DNA of 64,000 bases from Gammaproteobacteria bacterium 45_16_T64 (GTDB lineage: Bacteria; Pseudomonadota; Gammaproteobacteria; Pseudomonadales; Ketobacteraceae): the NCBI GenBank assembly GCA_002162955.1, contig MABD01000024.1:248001-312000 (forward strand), read 5' to 3'. Below, in pieces: positions 35,357-44,805 of the stretch. Both the position numbers and the translations under genes were made by a program. Each line of letters starts with the position of its first letter. Position 1 is the first letter of the stretch. The notes under the pieces are model-generated. The model saw nothing but the letters and a program-made list of their open reading frames with translations. It was not told where the DNA came from and did no database searches.

Positions 35357-36193
35357 TTAACTCTTGTTCCAATTAGCGGGGCGTTTTTCAAGAAAGGCAC
35401 TAAGCCCTTCTTGGCCTTCGGCGGATACTCGGATTTTTGCGATCAGGTCAGTGGTGTAATTGATCGTGTCAGTGTTAATAGGGTGCTCTGATACATACTG
35501 CGCAAGCGTTTTGGCTTCGGCAACCGCCTGTGGACCGTTGGCAATAAGCGTGTTTGCGATGCTATCGACCGTTTCATCTAGAAGGTCGGCCGAAACCACC
35601 TCATGCAATAATCCCAATTGTAAGGCTTTATCGGCGGAAAACTGCTCAGCGGTAATGAAATAACGTTGTGCAGCTCTGGCTCCGATCGCTTTAGAGACAT
35701 AAGGGCTAATGACGGCAGGCACCAATCCGATCTTAACTTCACTTAAGCAAAATCGTGCTTTATCGGTAGCGATTGCGATATCACAGCAGGCGATAAGGCC
35801 TAACGCACCACCAAAGGATGCGCCCTGTGTACGAGCAATAACCGGTTTTGGCGATAGATAGATTACGCTCATCAGGCGAGCGAGTTCAGCAGCATCTCGT
35901 TTGTTTTCCTCAAGATTGAGCTGAGCCATGCTCTTCATCCAATTGAGATCGGCTCCGGCTGAGAAATTCTTGCCTTCTGATTGCAGAATAATAACGCGAA
36001 CGTCATCATTCTCATTAGCCGATTCAAATGCCGATATCAGTAACGCAATGACATGGTCATTAAAGGCGTTATGTAGGGCCGGACGATTAATACAGATTCT
36101 AAATACACCACTACTGTCTAGGTGGGTGACGAGTTCGTCTGTAGAGCTATTAATAAAGTCTTGTAGGGTTGAGTGAGTCATGTTGGCTCCCAT
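35357..36193 (-). CDS. liuC: Enoyl-CoA hydratase/isomerase family protein, probable methylglutaconyl-CoA hydratase
   Basis: This 278-residue protein has the crotonase fold: FRICINRPALHNAFNDHVI, the oxyanion-hole segment GKNFSAGADLNWMKS, and ARTQGASFGGALGLIACCDIAIA. It hydrates 3-methylglutaconyl-CoA to HMG-CoA in the leucine pathway, inferred from its place between liuB and liuD. The frame opens at 36193 with a TAATG overlap of liuB; a second ATG at 36181 has GGGAG before it and may be the true start. Confidence 0.9.
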   Translation of the reverse strand: MGANMTHSTLQDFINSSTDELVTHLDSSGVFRICINRPALHNAFNDHVIALLISAFESANENDDVRVIILQSEGKNFSAGADLNWMKSMAQLNLEENKRDAAELARLMSVIYLSPKPVIARTQGASFGGALGLIACCDIAIATDKARFCLSEVKIGLVPAVISPYVSKAIGARAAQRYFITAEQFSADKALQLGLLHEVVSADLLDETVDSIANTLIANGPQAVAEAKTLAQYVSEHPINTDTINYTTDLIAKIRVSAEGQEGLSAFLEKRPANWNKS

Positions 36194-37800
36194 TACATCC
36201 TAAACAAGCCGAAGCGTGTCTCTTCAATCGGTTGGTTTAGTGACGCTGAAATGGATAATCCCAATATATTACGTGTTTGTGCAGGATCAATAACACCATC
36301 ATCCCAAAGTCGTGCGCTAGCGTAATAGGGGTGACCTTGTTTATCATAGGTGTCGATAATGGGCTGCTTAAACTCAGACTCTTCGGCATCGGTCCAGCTA
36401 TCGCCAGTACGGGCCATATTGTCTTTCTTTATTTGTGATAAAACCCCAGCAGCTTGTTCACCACCCATGACGGATATACGTGCGTTTGGCCACATAAACA
36501 TAAAGCGTGGATCGTAAGCACGTCCGCACATACCGTAGTTTCCTGCACCAAAGCTACCACCGATAATAACGGTGAATTTAGGTACTTTAGCAGTAGCAAC
36601 AGCCGTTACCATTTTTGCACCATGTTTTGCGATACCGCCTGCTTCATATTTCTGGCCAACCATAAAGCCAGTAATGTTTTGCAAAAATACAAGCGGGATT
36701 TTTCGTTGTGCACATAGCTCAATGAAGTGAGCACCTTTTTGTGCAGATTCTGAGAATAGGATTCCGTTATTGGCAACGATGCCGACAGGATATCCATAGA
36801 TACGGGCAAAACCACAAACTAAAGTCGTACCGTATAAGGCTTTAAATTCATCAAACTCAGAATTGTCGACGGTACGAGCAATGACTTCTCTAACGTCATA
36901 GGGCGTTTTTAGATCAGAGGGTACTACGCCATAAATTTCTTCGGTAGGGTAGTGGGGTTCTACGGGTTCGGTAACATCAAAATCTAAGTGTTTTTTGCGG
37001 TTAAGACGGCTGATGCAATTACGTGCAATTTGTAGTGCGTGTTCGTCATTCTCTGCATAGTAATCAGATACACCGGATGTCTTACAATGGACATCTGCGC
37101 CACCAAGATCTTCGGCCGAGACTTCTTCACCTGTTGCAGCTTTTACTAACGGTGGCCCGGCGAGGAAAATTGTACCTTGCTGTTTAACAATAATACTCTC
37201 ATCGGCCATTGCGGGTACGTAAGCTCCGCCTGCGGTACATGAACCCATCACCACTGCAATTTGTGGGATATTTTTTGCGGACATATTAGCTTGATTAAAG
37301 AAGATTCGACCAAAGTGCTCTTTGTCGGGGAATACATCATCTTGGCGAGGAAGGTTTGCGCCGCCGGAGTCCACCAGGTACACGCAGGGCAAGTTATTTT
37401 CTTCCGCAATTGTTTGCGCCCGTAGATGTTTCTTAACACTTAAGGGATAGTAACTTCCACCTTTTACTGTCGCATCGTTGGCAACAATCATGCACTCTTG
37501 CCCAGATACTCGGCCAATACCACAGATTATGCCCGCCGCCGGTACGTTTTCTCCATACACATCGTGAGCCGCTAGCTGAGAGATTTCTAAAAATGGAGAG
37601 CCGGGATCTAGCAGATGTTTTACGCGGTCTCTTGGTAACAACTTACCACGTGCAAGGTGACGCTGTTGGGCTTTCTCGCCGCCGCCTTGAGTGATGGCTT
37701 GAACGGTCTCTTGCAGGTCAGATACAAGAGATTGCATGGCTTCCACATTACTATTAAATGCTTCGCTATTAGGGTTGGCTTTAGACTTGATTTGAGGCAT
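36193..37800 (-). CDS. liuB: Methylcrotonyl-CoA carboxylase beta subunit (carboxyltransferase)
   Basis: This 535-residue protein is the carboxyltransferase half of the biotin-dependent enzyme. It has two crotonase-like halves: [20 protein letters not shown], then [37 protein letters not shown], and later [24 protein letters not shown] and [37 protein letters not shown]. The length and motifs fit the MCC beta family. It sits 50 bp after liuA and overlaps liuC by 1 bp. Confidence 0.94.
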   Translation of the reverse strand: MPQIKSKANPNSEAFNSNVEAMQSLVSDLQETVQAITQGGGEKAQQRHLARGKLLPRDRVKHLLDPGSPFLEISQLAAHDVYGENVPAAGIICGIGRVSGQECMIVANDATVKGGSYYPLSVKKHLRAQTIAEENNLPCVYLVDSGGANLPRQDDVFPDKEHFGRIFFNQANMSAKNIPQIAVVMGSCTAGGAYVPAMADESIIVKQQGTIFLAGPPLVKAATGEEVSAEDLGGADVHCKTSGVSDYYAENDEHALQIARNCISRLNRKKHLDFDVTEPVEPHYPTEEIYGVVPSDLKTPYDVREVIARTVDNSEFDEFKALYGTTLVCGFARIYGYPVGIVANNGILFSESAQKGAHFIELCAQRKIPLVFLQNITGFMVGQKYEAGGIAKHGAKMVTAVATAKVPKFTVIIGGSFGAGNYGMCGRAYDPRFMFMWPNARISVMGGEQAAGVLSQIKKDNMARTGDSWTDAEESEFKQPIIDTYDKQGHPYYASARLWDDGVIDPAQTRNILGLSISASLNQPIEETRFGLFRM

Positions 37801-37850
37801 TGATGATTTCCTTCGACGTAATTTGTTTGCTCGGGTGTTGGGCGTATCTC

Positions 37851-39017
37851 TTAGGTTTCGTTAAAGAGTTCACGACCGATGAGCATGCGGCGAATTTCTG
37901 AGGTGCCCGCGCCAATTTCATAAAGTTTGGCATCTCGTAATAGGCGTCCGGTAGGGTATTCATTGATATAGCCATTGCCGCCAAGGGTTTGAATCGCTTC
38001 AAGGGCGAGCTTAGTCGCATTTTCTGCGGTATAGAGGATAACTGCGGCAGCATCTTTGCGGGTGGTTTCTTGACGGTCACAGGCTTTGGCAACAGAATAT
38101 AAGTAAGCTCGGCTGGCATTGGTGAGCGTGTACATGTCTGCGATCTTTCCTTGCATCAATTGGAATTCACCAATGGATTTACCAAACTGCTTACGGTCAT
38201 GAATGTAGGGTACAACAATATCCATACAGGCAAGCATGATCCCAGTTGGGCCGCCAGACAGTACAACGCGTTCATAATCGAGCCCACTCATGAGGACTTT
38301 TACGCCTTCGTTTAGTTTCCCAAGAATGTTCTCTTCAGGAACTTCAACATCCTGAAATACTAACTCACAGGTGTTTGAACCACGCATCCCTAGTTTGTCG
38401 AGCTTTTGTGCTTGAGTGAAGCCAGCGAAAGAGCGTTCGACGATAAAAGCCGTCATTCCGTGCGCGCCTTTTTCGATATCGGTCTTCGCATAAATAACGT
38501 AAGTGTCAGCGTCAGGGCCGTTGGTGATCCACATCTTGTTACCGTTAAGAATGTAACGATCGCCTTTCTTGTCGGCGCGCAGCTTCATACTGACAACGTC
38601 AGAACCTGCATTGGGCTCGCTCATTGCTAAAGCCCCGACGTGCTCACCACTGACAAGCTTCGGTAGGTACTTTTCCTTTTGAGCCTGGGTTCCCTTGCGA
38701 GTAATCTGGTTAACACACAGATTGGAATGAGCGCCATAACTTAAACCGACGGATGCGGAGGCGCGGCTGATTTCTTCCATCGCGACTACATGCGCGAGAT
38801 ATCCTAGATCGGAACCACCAAATTCTTCTGGTACAGTGATGCCGAGTAACCCCATGTCACCGAACTTCTTCCATAAATCACTGGGAAATAGATTATCCTT
38901 ATCAATATCTGAAGCTCGAGGCGCTATCTCTGCCTGGGCAAAACGGTTGACGCTATCGCGTAGGGCGTCATTGGTTTCGCCTAGGTCAAAATTGAGAGAA
39001 GAGTATAAAGTTGTCAT
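37851..39017 (-). CDS. liuA: Isovaleryl-CoA dehydrogenase
   Basis: This 388-residue protein is an acyl-CoA dehydrogenase with N-terminal helical, middle beta and C-terminal helical domains. FAD-binding and substrate loops are visible ([19 protein letters not shown], then [18 protein letters not shown]). The catalytic Glu249 lies in [15 protein letters not shown], the position typical of isovaleryl-CoA dehydrogenase rather than the C-terminal position of most family members. It converts isovaleryl-CoA to 3-methylcrotonyl-CoA, the first step of the operon. It is 50 bp after liuR. Confidence 0.95.
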   Translation of the reverse strand: MTTLYSSLNFDLGETNDALRDSVNRFAQAEIAPRASDIDKDNLFPSDLWKKFGDMGLLGITVPEEFGGSDLGYLAHVVAMEEISRASASVGLSYGAHSNLCVNQITRKGTQAQKEKYLPKLVSGEHVGALAMSEPNAGSDVVSMKLRADKKGDRYILNGNKMWITNGPDADTYVIYAKTDIEKGAHGMTAFIVERSFAGFTQAQKLDKLGMRGSNTCELVFQDVEVPEENILGKLNEGVKVLMSGLDYERVVLSGGPTGIMLACMDIVVPYIHDRKQFGKSIGEFQLMQGKIADMYTLTNASRAYLYSVAKACDRQETTRKDAAAVILYTAENATKLALEAIQTLGGNGYINEYPTGRLLRDAKLYEIGAGTSEIRRMLIGRELFNET

Positions 39018-39067
39018 ATTGATAATCTCGAAGTGTGTATAGGGTTATTTCTTGAATGTACTAATGC

Positions 39068-39469
39068 TTAGACGGTATTTTCTTTGATGTTTCTGAGTGC
39101 GTTAAGGCAGCGATCGCGTGCTGCCTGTAGCTCGACTTCCATCTCTTCAATGTCCAGTTTTTGCTGTGAAAGCAGGGCATCCTTTTCGTCCAGTGTGGCT
39201 AGCATTGTATGTAGCTGGTCTTCATTGTTTTCGCCGGTTTGATACATATCAAAGAGTTTCTGGCTCTCGGACAGGGTAAATCCGATACGTTTGCCCCGTA
39301 GAGTCAATTTAAGAAGCACTCGATCTCTAGGGCTGTAGATTCGCTTTTGCCCTTCCCGGGTTGGGCTTAGGATGCCTTTGTCTTCGTAGAACCTGATTGC
39401 GCGGGTGGTGACATCAAACTCTTTTGCAAGCTCGCTAATCGTGAAGGTTTTAAGGTCAATGTTAGGCAT
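39068..39469 (-). CDS. liuR: MerR family regulator of the leucine operon
   Basis: This 133-residue protein starts at ATG 39469; a longer frame adds a low-complexity N-terminus. The MerR DNA-binding domain is clear: KTFTISELAKEFDVTTRAIRFYEDKGILSPTREGQKRIYSPRDRVLLKLTLRGKRIGFTLSES. A coiled-coil dimer helix follows. It heads the operon, 50 bp before liuA. A 16-bp inverted repeat resembling known LiuR sites lies 78 bp upstream of its start. As a MerR type it should act as a repressor or activator sensing a leucine-pathway acyl-CoA. Confidence 0.93.
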   Translation of the reverse strand: MPNIDLKTFTISELAKEFDVTTRAIRFYEDKGILSPTREGQKRIYSPRDRVLLKLTLRGKRIGFTLSESQKLFDMYQTGENNEDQLHTMLATLDEKDALLSQQKLDIEEMEVELQAARDRCLNALRNIKENTV

Positions 39470-39546
39470 TCGTGATTCCGGTGTGTATGTGCGGCTAAAT
39501 GGCTTTGGCCGCGTATGAGCTGAATGTTCAGTCATACTACCCAAGG

Positions 39547-39562
39547 TTGACGTTAACGTAAA
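39547..39562. promoter_or_regulatory. Probable LiuR operator (TTGACGTTAACGTAAA)
   Basis: This 16-bp sequence is an imperfect palindrome (TTKACGTTAACGTMAA) centred on TTAA, upstream of liuR. It is similar to the ACGT-N2-ACGT type motif I recall for LiuR sites in gammaproteobacteria. It should control the whole liu operon. Confidence 0.65.
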
Positions 39563-39930
39563 GGTAAGGTTGTGTGGGAGGGCTTGTTTTGTGAGGTAAA
39601 CTGATTGTCTAACCTGTGAAACACTTTGTTTAATCAATGCTTGTGGAATTGCGCCATCCCTCTATTGATCTGTCGTACGCAGCTCTTTACAGTGGGGCAC
39701 AGACGTTCCATATTGGATCGCTATATTTGGGGCGATTTTTGATAATAGTACTGAAATAGCTGCTTTGCAGGGTTTAAGCATAATTATTTCGGGTTATTTA
39801 CAATAGGGATGGTGAAAAGTACAAAGGACGTGGCCATAACAGCAATCCTCCAATCGAGCGAGCGGGGATATTGCCAATAAAGACAGTGAATAATCAGTAA
39901 GTGTTGTAAGGAGAGTTTTTTGAGGGTTCT
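39563..39930. other. Intergenic region between liu operon promoter and RND gene
   Basis: This 368-bp stretch separates the divergent liuR and RND genes. It should hold the RND promoter. A GAGGG at 39922-39926 serves as ribosome-binding site for the RND start at 39931; another AAGGAG lies at 39908. I see no other strong hairpin or repeat. Confidence 0.4.
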
Positions 39931-42276
39931 ATGCTAAATAGATTCTACGATTGGGTTGTTGATAGGCCTTTTATAGCAGTACTGTTGTGCCTTGTCATTG
40001 CAGGTGCTGCAGCGTATGGCATTACCGGTTTTAAGATGGATAACAATTCCAGAGCCTTTTTCGGTGACGGAAACCCTGACCTTGAACGGCTGCTTGATAT
40101 AGAAGCAAAGTATGGTGTTCGTGATACTGTACTTTTTATTGTGCATCCGAAAGATGACAATATTTTTACACCAGAAACGCTCTCATTGTTGGAAACGTTA
40201 ACGGAACGTGCATGGCAAATGCCAAAGAGTGTACGAGTTAATTCACTCACCAACTTTCAGCATACGCAAGTTGATGGAGACGATCTATACACCGAATATT
40301 TGATTGAAAGTGCAATGACTTTATCCGGGCCGGACCTTGCTCGAATACGAAGTATTGCACTCGCGGAGCCATCGTTGGTTCATTCAGTGGTATCTGAAAA
40401 AGGTCATGTCGCGGTTGTTGTCGTGAATGTTGTTCAGGACGAGCAAAAGAAATCGGCCCCGATGATTGCGCAATGGTCTCGAGATCTGCGTGATGAACTT
40501 AGGGAAAAGCATCCTGAAATCGAATTTCGTTTGTCCGGGTCAGTGATTTTTAGTGACGCAATGGGGACGGCGACCGCAGAAGGTATAGAGACGTTCTTTC
40601 CGTTATCAATGGGGGCTGCGATCCTTTGTTTGATTTTACTATTACGCAGCTTTTTAGCCATGTTTTTCACCATGACCATCGTGATTTTGTCAGTCATGGC
40701 AGCGATGGGTTTGGCGACGACATTGGGTGTCGTGTTTTTGCCGATTACCAGTTATGCCCCGGCAATTATACTTACCATTGGTGTTGCTGATTGCGTTCAT
40801 ATACTGGTGAGCTTCCAACAACAGATGCGTAGCAATGGTGGCGATAAACGGCGTTCAATCCTTGAGAGCGTACGTATTAATTTCCAACCGATATTTCTTA
40901 CTAGCATCACCACAGGAATTGGCTTTGTCTGTCTTAATGCGTCAGAGTCTCCACCTTTTAGAGATCTTGGAAATGTTGTCGTGATTGGCGTGGTGTTTGC
41001 GTGGTTCCTTTCAATTGTATTGTTACCGGCATTAATGATGATCTTTCCTGCGCCTAAACTGCCGTCAGGAGATGGTTGGTTGCAAAAACAGATGATGCGT
41101 TTCAGTGAATTTGTTATTCGGCGTAAGAAAGGCTTGTTTTGGGGTGTTGGATTTTTGGTGTTCGGTACTGCTGCTTTCTTACCACTGAACAAATTTAATG
41201 ATGTGTGGGTTGAGTATTTCGATAAGAGTTACGATGTGCGTCGAGCGAGCGAGTTTCTTGCCGACGAAGTGACAGGCTTGCATCGGATTCAGTTCTCGCT
41301 GCCGGCAATAGATAAAGGTGGGGTGAGTGAGCCGGAGTATCTGGAAAAATTAAATGAGTTTAAAGAGTGGGCCGAGGCTCAGCCTGAAGTAGTGTACGCG
41401 TTAACGCTCAGTGATGTTGTTAAGCGACTTAACCGCAATATGAACGGTGGGGATGAAACGTTCTATAGGGTTCCGGATAGCCGTGCATTGGCATCACAGT
41501 ATTTGCTTATGTATGAGATGTCGCTGCCTTTTGGTTTGGGACTAGATGATGTCATGACAATGGACAAGGATGAGTCGAGTTTTCATTTGATCTTGGATAG
41601 GACATCATCCGATGGTGTATTGCAATTCTCTAAGAAAGCGGGGCGTTGGATTGAGGAAAACATGCCCGAGTACATGCATGCCAAACCTACCGGTCTTGAT
41701 GTGTTATTTAGTCAATTAACGCGTCGTAACGTAATGAGCATGCTGAGCGGCACGTTAGGGGCGTTCCTGCTGATTTCTGCGATGATTGTGGTATCACTCC
41801 GGTCAGTGAGGTATGGCCTTATGAGCTTGCTTCCGAATATGATGCCTGCCGCTGTAGCTTTTGGTCTGTGGGGACTGACGATGGGCAATGTGGGGGTGTC
41901 GGTATCGATTGTTGCCTGTCTCACCATTGGGATTGTTGTGGATGACACGGTACATTTCTTGAGCAAGTATGTGAGAGCAAAACGGGAGCAAAATTTGAGT
42001 ACAGAAGATGCTGTTCGTTATGCTTTCAGTACGGTGGGTGTGGCATTGATAACTACATCCATTGTGTTAGTCGCTAATTTTTCAGTTATTGCGTTTTCTA
42101 GCTTCTACCCAAGCAGTAATATGGGGACACTAACATCGTTAACCATCGTATTGGCATTAATTGTTGACCTCTTATTCTTTGCGCCTTTCTTGCTCTTGCT
42201 AGATGGAAGCAAAAGCAGTAAAACAAATACCGACAACAATATTGAGGAGAAAGACGATAACCTATTGCCAGCGTAG
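39931..42276 (+). CDS. RND/MMPL family lipid-transporter-like permease
   Basis: This 781-residue protein has two halves each built as one helix, a periplasmic domain and five helices, a smaller plan than drug pumps. First helix is PFIAVLLCLVIAGAAAYGI; its loop opens DNNSRAFFGDGNPDLERLL; the helix bundle has LTIGVADCVHILVSFQQQM, matched in the second half by IVVDDTVHFLSKYVRAKR, which give the proton-relay Asp residues. Such MMPL-type proteins with a LolA-like protein next door are thought to move lipids or hydrophobic compounds. The closest relative in this window is the permease at 61078, also 781 residues. It starts the operon with the LolA-like and barrel genes. Confidence 0.9.
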   Translation: MLNRFYDWVVDRPFIAVLLCLVIAGAAAYGITGFKMDNNSRAFFGDGNPDLERLLDIEAKYGVRDTVLFIVHPKDDNIFTPETLSLLETLTERAWQMPKSVRVNSLTNFQHTQVDGDDLYTEYLIESAMTLSGPDLARIRSIALAEPSLVHSVVSEKGHVAVVVVNVVQDEQKKSAPMIAQWSRDLRDELREKHPEIEFRLSGSVIFSDAMGTATAEGIETFFPLSMGAAILCLILLLRSFLAMFFTMTIVILSVMAAMGLATTLGVVFLPITSYAPAIILTIGVADCVHILVSFQQQMRSNGGDKRRSILESVRINFQPIFLTSITTGIGFVCLNASESPPFRDLGNVVVIGVVFAWFLSIVLLPALMMIFPAPKLPSGDGWLQKQMMRFSEFVIRRKKGLFWGVGFLVFGTAAFLPLNKFNDVWVEYFDKSYDVRRASEFLADEVTGLHRIQFSLPAIDKGGVSEPEYLEKLNEFKEWAEAQPEVVYALTLSDVVKRLNRNMNGGDETFYRVPDSRALASQYLLMYEMSLPFGLGLDDVMTMDKDESSFHLILDRTSSDGVLQFSKKAGRWIEENMPEYMHAKPTGLDVLFSQLTRRNVMSMLSGTLGAFLLISAMIVVSLRSVRYGLMSLLPNMMPAAVAFGLWGLTMGNVGVSVSIVACLTIGIVVDDTVHFLSKYVRAKREQNLSTEDAVRYAFSTVGVALITTSIVLVANFSVIAFSSFYPSSNMGTLTSLTIVLALIVDLLFFAPFLLLLDGSKSSKTNTDNNIEEKDDNLLPA

Positions 42277-42374
42277 GTAGGGTGATAGGGGGGGGAAGTG
42301 AGTTCTAACTAAATATAGCCAATAATGTTAGTATTTGAGGCTGTGCTTATTACATCATGGAATATGGAGTAAAT

Positions 42375-43184
42375 ATGTTGAATAAAATGAAATTGAGATC
42401 ATTGTGCTCGTCGTTAGTTGCAGCTGCATTGATCACATTGCCTGTTATTGGGCAGGCTGAAACGCCAGAAGCAAAAGGATTGGCAGTATTTGAGGAAGCG
42501 GATCGCCGCGGTGACGGGTATGTGGACAGCAAGTCAGGCATGTTGATGATCCTCAAAGATAAGCGCGGAAACACGAGTAAGCGGGAAATGCGTGTTAAAG
42601 GTCTAGAAGGCGGCGACAAGGATGGTGATAAAACCTTGATGATCTTTGATACTCCTAAAGATCAAAAAGGCACTGCGTTGCTTACTTTTGCGCATACCAA
42701 TAAAGATGATGATCAGTGGCTGTATTTGCCTGCACTGAAGCGTGTGAAGAAAATCGCATCTAAGAAAAAATCTGGCCCATTTATGGGTAGTGAGTTTTCT
42801 TTTGAAGATATCGGTGGAAGCGAAGTCGAAGAGTATGAGTACAAGTTCTTGCGAGATGAGACTGTCGATGGGAAGGACTTTTTTGTTGTAGAAAGCTATC
42901 CAAAAGATAAGTATTCTGGTTATACGCGTATAGTGTCGTGGATAGACAAGGAACATTATCGTACGTTTAAAGCTGAATTCTATGATCGTAAGAAGAGCCA
43001 TCTAAAGACCTTGTCAGCAACGGGCTTTAAACTCTACAACGACAAATTCTGGCGTCCAGATATGTTAGAGATGATTAACCATCAAACAGGTAAGAGTACG
43101 GTACTCGAAAGTAAAGACACCGTATTTATGTCCGGTTTGAAGAGCTCAGACTTTAATAAAAACAGTCTAAAACGAGCACGCTAA
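42375..43184 (+). CDS. Outer membrane lipoprotein-sorting (LolA-like) protein
   Basis: This 269-residue protein starts at ATG 42375 with GGAG 5 bases upstream. Its signal peptide is SLCSSLVAAALITLPVIGQA. The mature part, DSKSGMLMILKDKRGNTSKREMRVKGLEGGDKDGDKTLMIFDTPKDQKGTALLTFAH and DDDQWLYLPALKRVKKIASKKKSGPFMGSEFSFEDI, is the typical core of the outer membrane lipoprotein-sorting protein family paired with MMPL/RND permeases. It probably carries a lipid between the inner-membrane permease and the outer membrane. A strong terminator follows 4 bp after the stop codon. Confidence 0.9.
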   Translation: MLNKMKLRSLCSSLVAAALITLPVIGQAETPEAKGLAVFEEADRRGDGYVDSKSGMLMILKDKRGNTSKREMRVKGLEGGDKDGDKTLMIFDTPKDQKGTALLTFAHTNKDDDQWLYLPALKRVKKIASKKKSGPFMGSEFSFEDIGGSEVEEYEYKFLRDETVDGKDFFVVESYPKDKYSGYTRIVSWIDKEHYRTFKAEFYDRKKSHLKTLSATGFKLYNDKFWRPDMLEMINHQTGKSTVLESKDTVFMSGLKSSDFNKNSLKRAR

Positions 43185-43187
43185 ACC

Positions 43188-43229
43188 AAAAAAGCCATAC
43201 TATCCTGATAAAGGTAGTGTGGCTTTTTT
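43188..43229 (+). terminator. Rho-independent terminator
   Basis: The AAAAAAGCCATACTATC stem pairs with GGTAGTGTGGCTTTTTT (one G-U type mismatch) and ends in six T. It lies directly after the LolA-like gene. Confidence 0.88.
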
Positions 43230-43278
43230 GTGCCCTAAAGAAAAGATAGCGCGATACGAGGCCAATGAGTGTAACCGT

Positions 43279-44685
43279 ATGAATATGAGAGTAGTTGCCG
43301 TTTTGATGATGACGGTCTTTAGTCAGCCTGCATTGGCCTTATTTGAACCCCTGTTTGATGACGGCACATGGAGTGCGGAGATGAACGGGGAGTGGCGTTA
43401 TTTTAATGATCCTGGTGAATTTGGGCAGTCCCGCAGCGCGCTGTCTTTTAGCGCTCAGGCGGAGTATTACACTGATTGGAACGATGGGGTCGATAGTTTT
43501 ACTTTTACGCCATTTATGCGAATTGATCAGATAGATGATGAACGGACTCACCTTGATCTAAGGGAGGCTTACTGGGGGCATGTGAGTGATAACTGGGAAA
43601 CCAAAGTAGGGTTTACCCGGGTTTTTTGGGGCAGAACCGAGTTTCTTAACCTTGTGGACGTAGTGAATCAAAAGGATTTTGTAGAAGGGGATACGACAGA
43701 AAAGTTGGGGCAGCCGTTGATGCAGCTGTCGTTGGTTCATGAGGTAGTCATACTGGATTTTTACGTACTCACGGGCTTTCGTGAACGTACATTTCAAGGT
43801 GAAGATGGTCGCTTACGGGCTCCAATCGGAATCGATACTGATAACGCACGCTATGAAGGGGTTGACCAAAACAATATTGATTTTGCTGTCCGTTGGTCAC
43901 AACCCTTAACAGATGATTTGGAAATGGCGTTTTCTATTTTTTCAGGCACAAATAGAGATCCTCGTTTCGATTTTAATTACGACTTATTCGATCCTAAGCT
44001 AATACCTGTATATACCCATATGGATCAGTTCGGCCTGGAGCTAGAGTATATCTACGAAGGCTGGGTGGCTAAGCTGGAAGCCGTTAGTGTCGAAACGCCT
44101 AAAGAGAGTTATACAGCTGCTGTGGGTGGGGTGGAATACACGTTTGATGGCGTGTTTGAATCGGACCTGGATGTGACGCTTATCGCTGAGTATTTATGGG
44201 ATGAAAGAGGCAGTGCGTCTCCTGGCTTTTTTGAGCATGATCTAGGGTTTGGTACGCGGATTACCTTTAATGACGAGCAGTCCACGGAGATATTGGTCGG
44301 CGGGATTTTTGATTTTGATACCGACGAAGCGCTATATAGTCTTGAGGCGTCGCGCCGGATTGGTGAGAGTTGGAGGGTAGAGATTCTTGCGACTATTGTC
44401 GCAGAACGAGGCGAGCAGGAGCTGGGTCAGACGGTGTCCGAAATCGCTACTATTCTAGCAGATTCTGGTTTTGTCGCTGATGACTTGAGCGCACAGTTTG
44501 CTATCGATTTAATAACCGACATTATCGATGAGAAAGGCTTACTTTTCTTGTTTACAGAAGTAAATACCTATGATGACTTTGTTAATACTCTGCAACAAGT
44601 GCAGCGATTAGCGGATACTGATCGAAAGTTGAGCATTCTAGAGTCTGATGACTATGTTCAAGTCGAAGTTAAGTATTTTTACTAA
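43279..44685 (+). CDS. Outer-membrane beta-barrel protein (DUF1302-like)
   Basis: This 468-residue protein starts with a signal peptide (VVAVLMMTVFSQPALA), using ATG 43279 or 43285. The mature part shows alternating hydrophobic strands throughout and ends in an aromatic residue (VQVEVKYFY), as Gram-negative outer-membrane proteins do. YWGHVSDNWETKVGFTRVFWGRTEFLNLVDVVNQKDF resembles the DUF1302-type barrels found beside RND/LolA-like gene sets. An unusual helical insert (GQTVSEIATILADSGFVADDLSAQFAIDLITDIIDEKG) sits near the C-terminus. It is probably the outer-membrane partner of the permease at 39931, despite the terminator between. Confidence 0.82.
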   Translation: MNMRVVAVLMMTVFSQPALALFEPLFDDGTWSAEMNGEWRYFNDPGEFGQSRSALSFSAQAEYYTDWNDGVDSFTFTPFMRIDQIDDERTHLDLREAYWGHVSDNWETKVGFTRVFWGRTEFLNLVDVVNQKDFVEGDTTEKLGQPLMQLSLVHEVVILDFYVLTGFRERTFQGEDGRLRAPIGIDTDNARYEGVDQNNIDFAVRWSQPLTDDLEMAFSIFSGTNRDPRFDFNYDLFDPKLIPVYTHMDQFGLELEYIYEGWVAKLEAVSVETPKESYTAAVGGVEYTFDGVFESDLDVTLIAEYLWDERGSASPGFFEHDLGFGTRITFNDEQSTEILVGGIFDFDTDEALYSLEASRRIGESWRVEILATIVAERGEQELGQTVSEIATILADSGFVADDLSAQFAIDLITDIIDEKGLLFLFTEVNTYDDFVNTLQQVQRLADTDRKLSILESDDYVQVEVKYFY

Positions 44686-44805
44686 GTCGTGATTTGGTCC
44701 ACATTTGTAGCCTAACTTATTGATTTTGTTGGGTGTGCCGTATTGAATCTCTCATCTATACTTTACTGATAGCACGTAGCAAGTGACTAAAGTAAAGGTG
44801 TATGA

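Noticed and set aside
39470-39637. Longer N-terminus for LiuR
   Set aside because: The added residues are Ser/Thr-rich and cover the likely LiuR operator; MerR proteins normally start a few residues before the helix-turn-helix.
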